DNA from: RPQJ01 sp963698735
Lineage (GTDB): Bacteria > Pseudomonadota > Gammaproteobacteria > Steroidobacterales > Steroidobacteraceae
DNA length: 64,000 nucleotides
Direction: 5' to 3'
NCBI GenBank assembly: GCA_963698735.1
Contig: CAVOSA010000032.1
Location: forward strand, 186,001 to 250,000
This document shows, piece by piece, positions 23,008-31,572 of the stretch; positions within the stretch are counted from its first letter, which is position 1; each line of letters starts with the position of its first letter. Both the position numbers and the translations under genes were made by a program. The notes under the pieces are model-generated. The model saw nothing but the letters and a program-made list of their open reading frames with translations. It searched no databases and was not told the origin of the DNA.

Positions 23008-24345
23008 GTGAATCGTCGTGAGTTTCTCGTTGCTGCCGCACTTGCAGGCGCGGCCGCGTGGTTGCCCGCGGGTGCCGCCGTGCTGCGGGAACGCGTGCGC
23101 CTCGGCTTCATCGGTGTCGGCCTGCGCGGGCAGGACCACCTTGATCTCGCGTTGCACCGTCCGGACGTCGACATCGTCGCCCTTTGCGACATCGACGACG
23201 GGATGCTGGCCAGCGCACTCAAGCAGGTGCGTGACGCCGGGCGACCGCAGCCCGCCGTGCATACGGGAGACGTCCACGCCTACCGGCGCCTGCTCGAGGC
23301 GGGAAGCCTCGATGCCGTGATCATTGCGACACCCTGGGAATGGCATGCGCCGATGATCCTCGACGCGCTCGATCGCGGCGTCGGTTATGTCGGAACGGAG
23401 GTGGTGCTCGGCATCACGCTCGAGGACCACTGGCGAGTGGTGCGCGCGGCCGAGCGTCACCGCGCGCAGGTCATGATGCTGGAGAACGTCTGCTACCGCC
23501 GCGACGTGCTGGCGGTCTTGAACATGGTGCGGGCTGGCGTGTTCGGCGAACTGGTGCACCTGCAGGGTGGTTACCAGCACGACCTGCGTGGCGTGAAGTT
23601 CAACGACGGCAGGACGCCCTACGACAGCGGCGCGGAGTTCGGCGCCAAGGGGTACTCGGAGGCGCGCTGGCGTACGCAGCATTCCGTCGATCGCAACGGC
23701 GATCTCTACCCGACCCACGGCGTGGGGCCACTGGCGATGATGGCCGGCATCAATCGCGGCAACCGCTTCACGCGACTGAGTTCGTTTGCCAGCAAGCCGC
23801 GCGGCCTGCACGAATACGTGGTGGCCAAGGGGGGTGCGGACCATCCGAACGCCGCCGTGCAGTTCAGTCTCGGCGATGTCGTTACCACGCAGATCGCCTG
23901 CGCCAACGGCGAGACGGTGCTGCTGCAGCACGACACGTCCTTGCCGCGGCCGTATTCGCTCGGGTTCCGCGTGCAGGGCACGAAGGGGCTGTGGATGGAC
24001 GTCAACCAGTCGATTCACGTCGAGGGCAGCAGCGAACGACACCGCTGGGAGCCGGCACAGCCCTGGCTGGACCGGTACGACCACCCGCTCTGGCGCAGGT
24101 ACGGCGGCGACGCCCAGGGCGCCGGGCACGGCGGCATGGACTTCTTCGTGCTGCACGCCTTCGTCGAGAGCGTGAAGCGCGGCGTGCCCACGCCGCAGGA
24201 TGTCTACGACGCGGCCACCTGGAGCGCGATCACCCCGCTCAGCGAAGCGTCGGTGCGTAACGCCAGGACGGTCGAGTTCCCGGATTTCACGCGCGGAAGC
24301 TGGCGCGCGCGGCCGAACGATTTCGCGCTCGGCGACGATTACTGA
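23008..24345 (+). CDS. Tat-exported Gfo/Idh/MocA protein, glycoside hydrolase family 109 type
   Basis: A 445-residue protein starting at GTG with AAGGGGG nine bases upstream. The N-terminus NRREFLV followed by a hydrophobic Ala-rich stretch is a twin-arginine signal, so the protein is folded with NAD before export. The Rossmann start VRLGFIGVGLRGQDHL (about residues 31-46), TPWEWHAP, MMLENVCYRRDVL, a LYPTHGVGP segment, HPNAAVQF and LLQHDTSLPRPYS match the GH109 branch. Characterised members are NAD-dependent alpha-N-acetylgalactosaminidases. The exact sugar specificity is not proven by sequence. It is 25 bp downstream of the PLD gene. Confidence 0.82.
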   Translation: MNRREFLVAAALAGAAAWLPAGAAVLRERVRLGFIGVGLRGQDHLDLALHRPDVDIVALCDIDDGMLASALKQVRDAGRPQPAVHTGDVHAYRRLLEAGSLDAVIIATPWEWHAPMILDALDRGVGYVGTEVVLGITLEDHWRVVRAAERHRAQVMMLENVCYRRDVLAVLNMVRAGVFGELVHLQGGYQHDLRGVKFNDGRTPYDSGAEFGAKGYSEARWRTQHSVDRNGDLYPTHGVGPLAMMAGINRGNRFTRLSSFASKPRGLHEYVVAKGGADHPNAAVQFSLGDVVTTQIACANGETVLLQHDTSLPRPYSLGFRVQGTKGLWMDVNQSIHVEGSSERHRWEPAQPWLDRYDHPLWRRYGGDAQGAGHGGMDFFVLHAFVESVKRGVPTPQDVYDAATWSAITPLSEASVRNARTVEFPDFTRGSWRARPNDFALGDDY

Positions 24346-24357
24346 GGCGCGGCAGCT

Positions 24358-25833
24358 TCAGCGGGCCGCGGTCGCGATGAGCCTGGCGTAGAAATCCGCC
24401 GTGCGGCGCAGGTTGTCGAGCGTCATGTGCTCGTTGGTGCCGTGGATCATTTCGAAGTCGCTCAGCGACGCGACCAGCGGCTGGAAGCGGTAGATGTCCG
24501 TCGCGATCGCGGTCATCGAGCGGCTGTCGGTGGTTGCCGTGACGAGTCCCGGCGCGACCGGAATCCGGCCGTCGTCCGCCGCGAGCGCGGCGAGCAAGCG
24601 GTAACCGTCCGAATCGATCGACGACACCGGCGAGGGATCGTAGGCCGTGCCTTCCCACGCCAGCTCGACGGCGAGGCCCGCGGTCGCATCGCGGGCGCGC
24701 TGCATGACTTCGGCCGCGGTATTGCCCGGTGCGATGCGATAGTTGATCCACGCCGTCGCGTCCTGCGGCAGCACGTTTTCCTTGGGACTGCCGCGCAGCA
24801 TCGTCGGCGCAATCGTCGTGTGCAGCGTGGAGGCCCCGGCCGGCGTGGCCGCGATCGTGCGCTTGAGCAGCGGGGCGAACAACCATTCGTTGGCGACCGC
24901 GACCCTGACCATCGGGTCGGCCGCGGGTGCCAGCGCACGCACCATGTCCGCCGACGGTCCGTCGAACCGCAGCGGAAACGCCTTGCCGGTGATGGCCAGC
25001 ACGGCCCTGGCCAGTTCCTCGACGCCGGTCTCGGGAGGCGGCGCGGACGAGTGCCCGCCTTTCGCGGGAGCGACGACCTTCAGCGTCGCGTAACCTTTCT
25101 CCGCGATGCCGATCAACGCCGCCGGGCGTCCGATCATCGGCATGTCCGCGACGATCGCGAGTCCTTCGTCGAGCACGAACTCGGCCCGGACACCACGCGA
25201 TTGCAACAGCGCCGCCGCCGCGCGGGCGCCGCTGCCACCCGCCTCCTCGTCGTGGCCGCTCACGATGATGAGCGAGCGCCGCGGCCGAAAGCCGCTGGCG
25301 GCCAGGGCTTCAAGGCCTTCAAACAGGCCGATCAGCGAGCCCTTGTCGTCGACCGAACCACGCCCCCAGACGGCGCCTTCCGCCACGACGCCGTCGAACG
25401 GCGGGTGCTTCCAGTCGCGCTCGGTGCCGGGCGTGACCGGCACGACATCGTGATGCGCCATCAACACGACCGCGGGCAGCGCGGGATCGGTGCCCGGCCA
25501 CGTGTAGACGAGTGTGTGTCCTGCGACCAGCTCGCGGGTCATGGCCGCGTGCGTGGCGGGGTAGCTGTCCTGCAGCCACTGGTGCAACCGCTCCCATTCG
25601 GCAGTGTCGTTGTCGCGCGGGTCCTGGTGGCTGATCGTGCGGATACGCACGGCCTCCGCAAGGTGCCGTGCCGCGAGTGCAACGTCGATCGGTGGGGCAG
25701 CCGCGATTTCGACTGCGGCCGCATTGGCCGGTGCGCCCGGGGCCCGGAAGGTCACCGTTCGAACGGCGACCACGGCGGCCACCAGGACCAGTGCGCCAAG
25801 GGCGGCAAGGCCGATACGGCCGAACAGGCTCAT
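24358..25833 (-). CDS. M20 family metallopeptidase (carboxypeptidase S / PM20D1-like)
   Basis: A 491-residue zinc aminoacylase/carboxypeptidase with one N-terminal hydrophobic anchor (about residues 5-24). The di-zinc site residues are visible: H in LMAHHDVVP, D in GRGSVDDKGS, the catalytic and ligand EE in GHDEEAGGSG, D in EFVLDEGLA, and the C-terminal H in MIHGTNEHM. A bacterial exopeptidase-type dimerisation domain lies between (EKGYATLKVVAPAKGGHSS). Length and order match the PM20D1/CPS1 subgroup, which cleave or form N-acyl amino acids or dipeptides. The anchor suggests periplasmic location. It faces the tRNA-Glu gene on the same strand. Confidence 0.9.
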   Translation of the reverse strand: MSLFGRIGLAALGALVLVAAVVAVRTVTFRAPGAPANAAAVEIAAAPPIDVALAARHLAEAVRIRTISHQDPRDNDTAEWERLHQWLQDSYPATHAAMTRELVAGHTLVYTWPGTDPALPAVVLMAHHDVVPVTPGTERDWKHPPFDGVVAEGAVWGRGSVDDKGSLIGLFEGLEALAASGFRPRRSLIIVSGHDEEAGGSGARAAAALLQSRGVRAEFVLDEGLAIVADMPMIGRPAALIGIAEKGYATLKVVAPAKGGHSSAPPPETGVEELARAVLAITGKAFPLRFDGPSADMVRALAPAADPMVRVAVANEWLFAPLLKRTIAATPAGASTLHTTIAPTMLRGSPKENVLPQDATAWINYRIAPGNTAAEVMQRARDATAGLAVELAWEGTAYDPSPVSSIDSDGYRLLAALAADDGRIPVAPGLVTATTDSRSMTAIATDIYRFQPLVASLSDFEMIHGTNEHMTLDNLRRTADFYARLIATAAR

Positions 25834-25878
25834 CGCGATTCCTTAAGCGGGGTGATCATGGGTCTCACCGGGCGGAAA

Positions 25879-25954
25879 TGGCGCTCCCAGAGGGATTCGA
25901 ACCCTCGTACCAGCCTTGAGAGGGCTGTGTCCTGGGCCTCTAGACGATGGGAGC
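25879..25954 (-). tRNA. tRNA-Glu (anticodon CTC)
   Basis: On the minus strand the acceptor GCTCCCA (25948-25954) pairs with TGGGAGC, followed by G and an encoded CCA (25879-25881). The D arm contains GTCTAGAGGCC. The anticodon stem-loop is CAGCC-CTCTCAA-GGCTG with CTC at the centre, and the T arm is GAGGG-TTCGAAT-CCCTC. All stems pair. A TATAAT box on the minus strand (26004-25999), 44 bp upstream, is a likely promoter. Confidence 0.97.
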
Positions 25955-25998
25955 GTGGCCGGACCGGTTGGACTAACCGGGTCGCAAGGAAGCCGCGT

Positions 25999-26006
25999 AT
26001 TATACT
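25999..26006. promoter_or_regulatory. symmetric -10 region between tRNA-Glu and pcnB
   Basis: ATTATACT contains TATAAT on the minus strand (26004-25999) and TATACT on the plus strand (26001-26006). On the minus strand a CTGGAC hexamer at 17 bp spacing is a fair -35. It can serve tRNA-Glu leftwards and pcnB rightwards. Confidence 0.55.
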
Positions 26007-26043
26007 CGGCTGATTTCCCCGGTCCAGCAGAAGCTCCCAGCCC

Positions 26044-27468
26044 TTGTTCTCGTTTACGAAACTCTTCCGCTCGCGCGATGCCAAGGCGGCGACGGCCGCC
26101 ACGGAAACCCCCGCTGGCCCGCCGCAGCCTACGATTTACGCGCGCGCCGATCACCCGGTCTCCCGTTCCAACATTTCGCCTGCGGCGCTCAAGGTGCTGT
26201 ACCGGCTCAAGGATTCGGGCTACCAGGGGTTCCTCGTCGGCGGCGCCGTGCGCGACCTGCTGCTCGACGTGCAGCCCAAGGACTTCGACATCGCGACCGA
26301 CGCGCACCCCGAAGACGTCCGCCGCATCTTCCGCAACTGTCGCCTGATCGGGCGCCGCTTCCACCTCGCGCACGTGCGCTTCGGTCACGAGATCATCGAA
26401 GTCGCGACCTTCCGTGCCGCGCATACCGAGATGGATGAAGACCACGGCGTCGACGAGGTCGAGCATCGCGCGATCGACGAGCACGGCCGCATCCTGCGCG
26501 ACAACCTCTATGGCACGATCGAAGAGGACGTCTGGCGCCGCGATTTCACCGCCAACGCGCTCTACTACAACATCGAGGACTACTCGATCTGGGACTACGT
26601 CGGCGGCGTCGAGGATGCTCGCAACCGCGTCCTGCGGCTGATCGGCGACCCGGCGACGCGTTACCGCGAAGACCCGGTGCGCATGCTGCGCGCGGCCCGC
26701 TTCGCGGCGAAACTCGACTTCACGCTGCACCCGGGCACCGAGGCGCCGATCGGTGAACTCGCCTACATGCTCGATCGCATGCCGCCGGCGCGGCTCTTCG
26801 ACGAGACGATGAAGCTGATGCTGTCGGGCCATGCCGAAGCCTCCCTCGAATGGCTGATCCGCCTCGAACTGCTGCCGCACCTGATGCCCGACGTGTCCAC
26901 GGCCCTGGAAGCCGCGCCGGAATCCGCCGGTGCGCGCCTGGTGCAGCTGGGCCTCGAAGGCACCGATGACCGTGTGCATGACGACAAGTCGGTGACGCCG
27001 ACTTTCCTGTTCGCCGTCCTGCTGTGGCCGGCCATCCTGCGCGCGCTCGGCACGCCCGATGGCCCGCTGCCGGAAGATCCGCAGCGGCTGCTCGACGCCA
27101 GCGACAAGGTGATCGCGCGCCAGTTGCAGCGCATCGCGCTGCCGAAGCGTTTTTCGCTGCCGATGCGCGAACTCATCATGCTGCAGACGCGGTTCGAGCG
27201 GCGCTCCGGCCGTCGCGCGCTGCGGTTGCTCGAGCATCCGCGATTCCGTGCGGCCTACGATTTCCTGCTGCTGCGGGCCGCAGCCGGCGAGGCCGATCCG
27301 GAACTCGCGCAATGGTGGACCGACCTGCAGGACGCGTCTGCCGACGATCGGCTGGCGATGGTCGAGAACCGTCCGCTGTCTGAGAAGGCCGAGCCGGCGA
27401 AGACGACCACGCGCCGCCGGCGTCCGCGCCGCCGGCGCAAGCCGTCCGGGCCGGCGCCGGCGCCGTGA
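26044..27468 (+). CDS. pcnB: poly(A) polymerase I
   Basis: A 474-residue class II nucleotidyltransferase that adds 3' poly(A) tails to RNA and so promotes decay. It has GGAVRDLLL (about residues 66-74), the catalytic DFDIATDA (80-87, Asp pair), the RFHLAHVRF strand, and WRRDFTANALYYN. The neck helices and the long basic C-terminal tail (TTRRRRPRRRRK) separate PcnB from CCA-adding enzymes. Translation appears to start at TTG 26044 without a strong Shine-Dalgarno; rare inefficient starts are known for pcnB in other bacteria. The stop overlaps folK by four bases. It heads the pcnB-folK-dNK-panB-panC run. Confidence 0.93.
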   Translation: MFSFTKLFRSRDAKAATAATETPAGPPQPTIYARADHPVSRSNISPAALKVLYRLKDSGYQGFLVGGAVRDLLLDVQPKDFDIATDAHPEDVRRIFRNCRLIGRRFHLAHVRFGHEIIEVATFRAAHTEMDEDHGVDEVEHRAIDEHGRILRDNLYGTIEEDVWRRDFTANALYYNIEDYSIWDYVGGVEDARNRVLRLIGDPATRYREDPVRMLRAARFAAKLDFTLHPGTEAPIGELAYMLDRMPPARLFDETMKLMLSGHAEASLEWLIRLELLPHLMPDVSTALEAAPESAGARLVQLGLEGTDDRVHDDKSVTPTFLFAVLLWPAILRALGTPDGPLPEDPQRLLDASDKVIARQLQRIALPKRFSLPMRELIMLQTRFERRSGRRALRLLEHPRFRAAYDFLLLRAAAGEADPELAQWWTDLQDASADDRLAMVENRPLSEKAEPAKTTTRRRRPRRRRKPSGPAPAP

Positions 27469-27998
27469 CGTCGGTGTCCGCACCTGCACCCGTCGCGACC
27501 GACAAGCCGCGCTGGGTGCCGGCGTATGTTGCGCTCGGCAGCAATCTCTCTGAACCGGCACGCCAGGTGGCGAGAGCGTTCGGCGCGCTCGCGACGTTGC
27601 CGCAAACCCTGCTCGTGCTGCGGTCCTCGCTGTATCGCTCGCGGCCGCTGGGCCCCGTCGAGCAACCCGACTTCGTGAATGCGGTGGCTGCGCTGCTCAC
27701 GCAGCTCGACGCGCCCACGTTGCTGGTCGAACTGAAGGCCCTGGAGTCGCGGCTCGGACGGGAACTGCCCGTGGTGCGCTGGGGTCCGCGACTGATCGAT
27801 CTCGACCTGCTCATTCACGGCAACACCCGCATGTCCGACGCAACGCTGACCGTGCCGCATCCCGGCATTGCGGAGCGGGTCTTCGTACTTGCGCCACTCG
27901 CGGAGATCAGTCCGTCCCTCGAGGTGCCCGGCGTTGGCAGAGTGAGCACGCTCCTGCAGCGCCTCCACCCGGCCGGCCTGGAACGCGTCGACGCATGA
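27465..27998 (+). CDS. folK: HPPK, 6-hydroxymethyldihydropterin pyrophosphokinase
   Basis: A 177-residue FolK, which transfers pyrophosphate from ATP to 6-hydroxymethyl-7,8-dihydropterin in folate synthesis. Signature elements: YVALGSNLSEP (about residues 24-34), the SSLYRSRPLGPVEQPDFVNAV block, LLVELKALESRLGR, RWGPRLIDLDLL (DxD for the two magnesium ions) and the LTVPHPGIAERVFVLAPLAEI end. GTG 27465 overlaps the pcnB stop (GTGA) and the folK stop overlaps the next start (ATGA), indicating translational coupling in one operon. Confidence 0.95.
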   Translation: MTSVSAPAPVATDKPRWVPAYVALGSNLSEPARQVARAFGALATLPQTLLVLRSSLYRSRPLGPVEQPDFVNAVAALLTQLDAPTLLVELKALESRLGRELPVVRWGPRLIDLDLLIHGNTRMSDATLTVPHPGIAERVFVLAPLAEISPSLEVPGVGRVSTLLQRLHPAGLERVDA

Positions 27999-28690
27999 CG
28001 CTGGAACGCGATCTGCCTGGCCACGACGATGCCGAACCCATCGTCCCCACGCCTCACCGCTACGTGGTGATCGAAGGTCCGATCGGCGTGGGCAAGACGA
28101 GCCTGGTGCGTCGGCTCGGCAGGAGCTTCGGCAGCGAGCTCGTGCTCGAGCAGGATGCCGACAACCCGTTCCTGGAGCGCTTCTACCGCAACCCGCGCGC
28201 GGTTGCGTTCCAGACACAGCTCCATTTCCTGTTCCAGCGATCCCGGCAGCTGCAGGACCTGCGGCAGGCGGATCTGTTCGAGAAGGTCCGCGTCGCCGAC
28301 TACATGCTGGAGAAAGACCGGTTGTTTGCGCGACTCACGCTCGACAACGAGGAGTTCGCGCTGTACGAGCAGGTGTACGAGCGGCTCGCGATCGACGCAC
28401 CCGTGCCCGACCTCATCGTGTACCTGCAGGCGCCGGTGGACGTGCTGCTCGAGCGCATTGCCCGCCGCGGCATCGATTACGAGCAGCAGATCGAGCGCCG
28501 CTATCTCGAGCGCCTGACGGAAGGCTACGCCCGGTTCTTCCTCGAGTACGACGCCGCGCCGGTGCTGATCGTGAACGCGGCGGAGATCGACCCGATCGGC
28601 AACGAGGCGGATTACCAGAGCCTGCTCGGCGCGATCGTGCGGCCCCGCAAGGGGCGGCATTACTTCAATCCGCTCAAGAACTTGCTGTAG
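27995..28690 (+). CDS. deoxynucleoside kinase family protein
   Basis: A 231-residue P-loop kinase of the deoxyadenosine/deoxyguanosine kinase family, which phosphorylates salvaged deoxynucleosides. Walker A is GPIGVGKT (residues 28-35). Further visible are EQDADNPFLERFY, FLFQRSRQL, DYMLEKDRLFA (the DRx-type catalytic region) and the LID-like ARRGIDYEQQI. The gene lies between folK and panB, as in many non-enteric gammaproteobacteria, and overlaps folK by four bases. Nucleoside preference cannot be read from sequence. Confidence 0.88.
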   Translation: MTLERDLPGHDDAEPIVPTPHRYVVIEGPIGVGKTSLVRRLGRSFGSELVLEQDADNPFLERFYRNPRAVAFQTQLHFLFQRSRQLQDLRQADLFEKVRVADYMLEKDRLFARLTLDNEEFALYEQVYERLAIDAPVPDLIVYLQAPVDVLLERIARRGIDYEQQIERRYLERLTEGYARFFLEYDAAPVLIVNAAEIDPIGNEADYQSLLGAIVRPRKGRHYFNPLKNLL

Positions 28691-28762
28691 CCCCACGCAC
28701 AGTCCGGCGTTGATGTTTCGGGGCCGCTCATTCATCCTTGCGGCCTCGCGCAAGGCGGCCCT

Positions 28763-29590
28763 ATGTACACCCAACTGCAACTGCGGGATTCGGCCCGCCC
28801 ACCCGTCACCGTGGCCTCGCTCGGCCGCATGAAGGAAGAGGGCGAGAAGATCGCCTGCATCACCTGCTACGACGCGAGCTATGCCGCGCTCGTCGACGCG
28901 GCCGATCTCGACGTCGTCCTCGTCGGCGACTCGCTGGGCATGGTCATCCAGGGGCACGACACGACGGTGCCGGTCACGCTGGACGACGTCATCTACCACT
29001 GCCGCGCCGTGTCGAAGGGCCTGTTCCGGCCCTTCCTGATGGCCGACATGCCGTTCATGACCTACACCTCGAAAGAGCAGGCCCTGAAGAACGCGGTGCG
29101 GCTGATGCAGGAGGGTGGCGCCAAGATGGTGAAGCTCGAGGGTGGCGCCGGCCAGGCCGACATCGTCGAGTTCCTCGCGGGCCACGACATCGCCGTGTGC
29201 GCCCACCTCGGCCTGCGGCCGCAGTCGGTGCACAAGACCGGCGGGTTCCGGGTGCAGGGACGGGAAGAGGCGGCCGCCGCGCAGATGCGCCGCGACGCAA
29301 AGCTGCTGCAGGACGCAGGCGCCGACGTCGTCCTGCTCGAATGCATTCCCTCGCACCTCGGCGCGGAGATCACGAAGGAACTGCATGTGCCGGTCATCGG
29401 CATCGGCGCGGGTCCGGACACGGACGGCCAGATCCTGGTGCTCTACGACGTGCTCGACATCACACCGGGGCGCAAGCCGCGGTTCGTGCAGAACTTCCAG
29501 CAGGGTCGCGACAGCCCGCTCGCCGCGCTCAAGGCCTATGCCGAAGCAGTGAAGAGCCGGGTCTATCCGGCACCCGAGCACTGTTTCTAG
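28763..29590 (+). CDS. panB: 3-methyl-2-oxobutanoate hydroxymethyltransferase
   Basis: A 275-residue PanB, which makes ketopantoate from alpha-ketoisovalerate and methylene-tetrahydrofolate, the first committed step to pantothenate. The TIM-barrel signatures are clear: KIACITCYDASYA, VVLVGDSLGMVIQGHDTT, MADMPFMTY, MVKLEGG (metal and substrate site), GLRPQSVHKTGGF, ECIP, and VIGIGAGPDTDGQILV. Length is normal. It is followed 30 bp later by panC. The folate dependence gives a metabolic reason for sitting downstream of folK. Confidence 0.96.
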   Translation: MYTQLQLRDSARPPVTVASLGRMKEEGEKIACITCYDASYAALVDAADLDVVLVGDSLGMVIQGHDTTVPVTLDDVIYHCRAVSKGLFRPFLMADMPFMTYTSKEQALKNAVRLMQEGGAKMVKLEGGAGQADIVEFLAGHDIAVCAHLGLRPQSVHKTGGFRVQGREEAAAAQMRRDAKLLQDAGADVVLLECIPSHLGAEITKELHVPVIGIGAGPDTDGQILVLYDVLDITPGRKPRFVQNFQQGRDSPLAALKAYAEAVKSRVYPAPEHCF

Positions 29591-29620
29591 TACCGCACCG
29601 GAAGCAGGGACCGATCGCCG

Positions 29621-30481
29621 ATGCATACGATCACGCGGATCGCCGAACTCCGCGAAACCGTCACGCGCTGGCGGCTCGCGCGCGAGAGCATTGCGTTCGT
29701 GCCGACCATGGGCAACCTGCACATGGGTCACGCGAGCCTGATGTCGGCGGCGCACCTGCACGGCAGGCGCGTGATCTCCAGCATCTTCGTGAACCCGATG
29801 CAGTTCGGGCCGGCCGACGATTTCAGCGCCTACCCGCGCACGCCCGACGACGACAGCAACCTGCTGCGCGAGTACGGCGTCGACGCGCTGTTCCATCCAA
29901 CGGTGGAAGAGATGTACCCGGAAGGAAGCGTCGGCAGCACCATCGTCGACGTGCCGGGGCTCACCGACATACTCTGCGGAGCGTTCCGGCCCGGGCATTT
30001 CCAGGGCGTCGCCACGGTCGTCGTCAAGCTGCTGTCACTCGTGCAGCCGGATGTCGCGATCTTCGGCGAGAAAGACTTCCAGCAGCTCACCGTGATCCGG
30101 CGCGTGGTCGACGACCTCAACCTGCCGGTGAAGATCGTCGGCGCGCCAACAGTGCGCGCCGAGGACGGCCTCGCGCTCAGTTCGCGCAACCGGTACCTGT
30201 CCGCGGCAGAACGCGCGATTGCGCCGGCGATCTATCGCGCGCTCGACCAGGCCCGCCGACGGCTCGAGTCCGGCGACACCGATTACGCGGGCATGCAGCA
30301 GGCGGGACTCGACGCGATGGCCAGGGCGGGTATCAGGCCGGAGTACTTCGAGGTGCGCGCTGCAGCTCGGCTGGCAAAGCCGACCGGCAGCGAAGTCGAG
30401 CTCGTCGTGCTTGCCGCAGGACGCCTCGGCAAGGCTCGATTGATCGACAATATCCAGTGCACCGCGCCCTTACGGGCCTAG
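29621..30481 (+). CDS. panC: pantothenate synthetase
   Basis: A 286-residue PanC, condensing pantoate and beta-alanine with ATP. Seen are the HIGH-like signatures FVPTMGNLHMGHASL (about residues 27-41), FVNPMQFGPADDF, AFRPGHFQGVATVV, FGEKDFQQL, and the KMSKS-equivalent LALSSRNRYLS. Length is normal. No panD follows. Its TAG (30479-30481) overlaps the stop codon of the convergent queG in the sequence CTAG, leaving no intergenic space for a separate terminator. Confidence 0.96.
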   Translation: MHTITRIAELRETVTRWRLARESIAFVPTMGNLHMGHASLMSAAHLHGRRVISSIFVNPMQFGPADDFSAYPRTPDDDSNLLREYGVDALFHPTVEEMYPEGSVGSTIVDVPGLTDILCGAFRPGHFQGVATVVVKLLSLVQPDVAIFGEKDFQQLTVIRRVVDDLNLPVKIVGAPTVRAEDGLALSSRNRYLSAAERAIAPAIYRALDQARRRLESGDTDYAGMQQAGLDAMARAGIRPEYFEVRAAARLAKPTGSEVELVVLAAGRLGKARLIDNIQCTAPLRA

Positions 30482-31527
30482 TTGGAAACGTGCTTCGCGC
30501 CTAGCGCCCAGCGCACGTGCTCCCGAACCAGTTCACTCGGGTCGTCAGCGCGTGATTCGAGTGCGGCGATGACCGCCGCCGTTTTCGGCGCGTTGCCTAG
30601 CGCCACCGCGACATTGCGCAGCCAGCGTTCGTAACCGATGCGGCGAATGGCGCTGCCTTCCGTCTGCGCCAGGAACTCCGCTTCGCTCCAGCGGAACAGG
30701 TCGACGAGGCCCGGCGCGTCGAGCCCGTGCCGCGCACGGAAATCCGGCTCGGCCGTGACCTTCGCGTAGCGGTTCCAGGGGCAGACCAGCTGGCAATCGT
30801 CGCAGCCGTAGATGCGATTGCCCATCGCCGCGCGGAATTGCTCGGGGATCGGGCCGTCGAGTTCGATCGTGAGGTAGGAAATGCAGCGTCGTGCATCGAG
30901 TTCGTAGGGCGCAACGATGGCCTGCGTCGGGCACACGTCGATGCACGCGGTGCACGAGCCGCAGTGCGAACTCACCGGCTCGTCGAGCGGCAGCGGCAGG
31001 TCGGTGTAGATCTCGCCCAGGAAAAACCACGAGCCGTCGTGACGGTCGAGCAGGTTGGTGTGCTTGCCGATCCAGCCGAGCCCGGCATCGCGCGCGAGCG
31101 CTTTCTCCAGCACGGGTGCGCTGTCCGTGAACGCGCGGTAGCCCTCGCTGCCCGCAGCCGCTGCGATGCGCTCTGCAAGCTGCGCCAAGCGGTGACGCAG
31201 CACCTTGTGGTAGTCGCGCCCGAGCGCATAGCGCGAGACGTAACCGAGCAGCGGGTCGTTCAGCACCGCTTCCGGGTCCGCGGCATCGATCCGGTAATCC
31301 ATGCGCGCGCTGACGACGCGGATCGTGCCGGGCACCAGCTCGCCCGGGCGCGAGCGGCGCGTGCCGTGCCGCTCCATGTAGTCCATGGTGCCGTGGCGTC
31401 CCTGTGCCAGCCATGCCGCGAGCCGCTCCTCGTCCACGGCCAGGTCGACCCCCGCAATGCCGACCTTCTGGAAGCCGAGTTCGCGGCCCCAGGCTTTGAT
31501 CGACTGCGCAAGCAACGCTGCTGGCAT
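30478..31527 (-). CDS. queG: epoxyqueuosine reductase
   Basis: A 349-residue cobalamin-dependent iron-sulfur enzyme reducing epoxyqueuosine to queuosine in tRNA. Two 4Fe-4S motifs are visible: CGSCTACIDVCP (about residues 190-201) and, in the second cluster, CDDCQLVCPWN. The N-terminal half has the GRHGTMDYMERH and GLGWIGKHTNLL segments, and the C-terminus forms the short HEAT-like repeat for tRNA contact. ATG 31527 gives the usual MPAALLAQSIKAWG start. The gene is divergent from nnr (45 bp between starts, shared -10 region) and convergent with panC through overlapping stops. Confidence 0.95.
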   Translation of the reverse strand: MPAALLAQSIKAWGRELGFQKVGIAGVDLAVDEERLAAWLAQGRHGTMDYMERHGTRRSRPGELVPGTIRVVSARMDYRIDAADPEAVLNDPLLGYVSRYALGRDYHKVLRHRLAQLAERIAAAAGSEGYRAFTDSAPVLEKALARDAGLGWIGKHTNLLDRHDGSWFFLGEIYTDLPLPLDEPVSSHCGSCTACIDVCPTQAIVAPYELDARRCISYLTIELDGPIPEQFRAAMGNRIYGCDDCQLVCPWNRYAKVTAEPDFRARHGLDAPGLVDLFRWSEAEFLAQTEGSAIRRIGYERWLRNVAVALGNAPKTAAVIAALESRADDPSELVREHVRWALGAKHVSN

Positions 31528-31558
31528 GGGTTTCCGCGGGGCGGTCGAAGAGAGCGGC

Positions 31559-31566
31559 AGTATAAT
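31559..31566. promoter_or_regulatory. overlapping divergent -10 elements for queG and nnr
   Basis: AGTATAAT holds TATAAT on the plus strand (31561-31566), six bases before the nnr ATG, and TATACT on the minus strand (31564-31559), 31 bases before the queG ATG. With standard spacing, plus-strand transcription would begin at or next to the A of the nnr ATG, so the nnr mRNA may be leaderless. No good -35 is seen on the plus strand. Confidence 0.55.
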
Positions 31567-31572
31567 GGTTGC

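Noticed and set aside
12641..24345. Integrative element or prophage
   Set aside because: No integrase, transposase, relaxase, phage structural gene or direct-repeat boundary was seen; accessory content alone is not enough.
24427..26013. 528-codon plus-strand frame opposite the M20 peptidase and tRNA-Glu
   Set aside because: It overlaps a tRNA and mirrors zinc-peptidase codons; no start context.
30727..31572. N-terminal extension of the nnr frame
   Set aside because: The extra 282 codons lie antisense to queG and are not part of the NnrE/NnrD fold.
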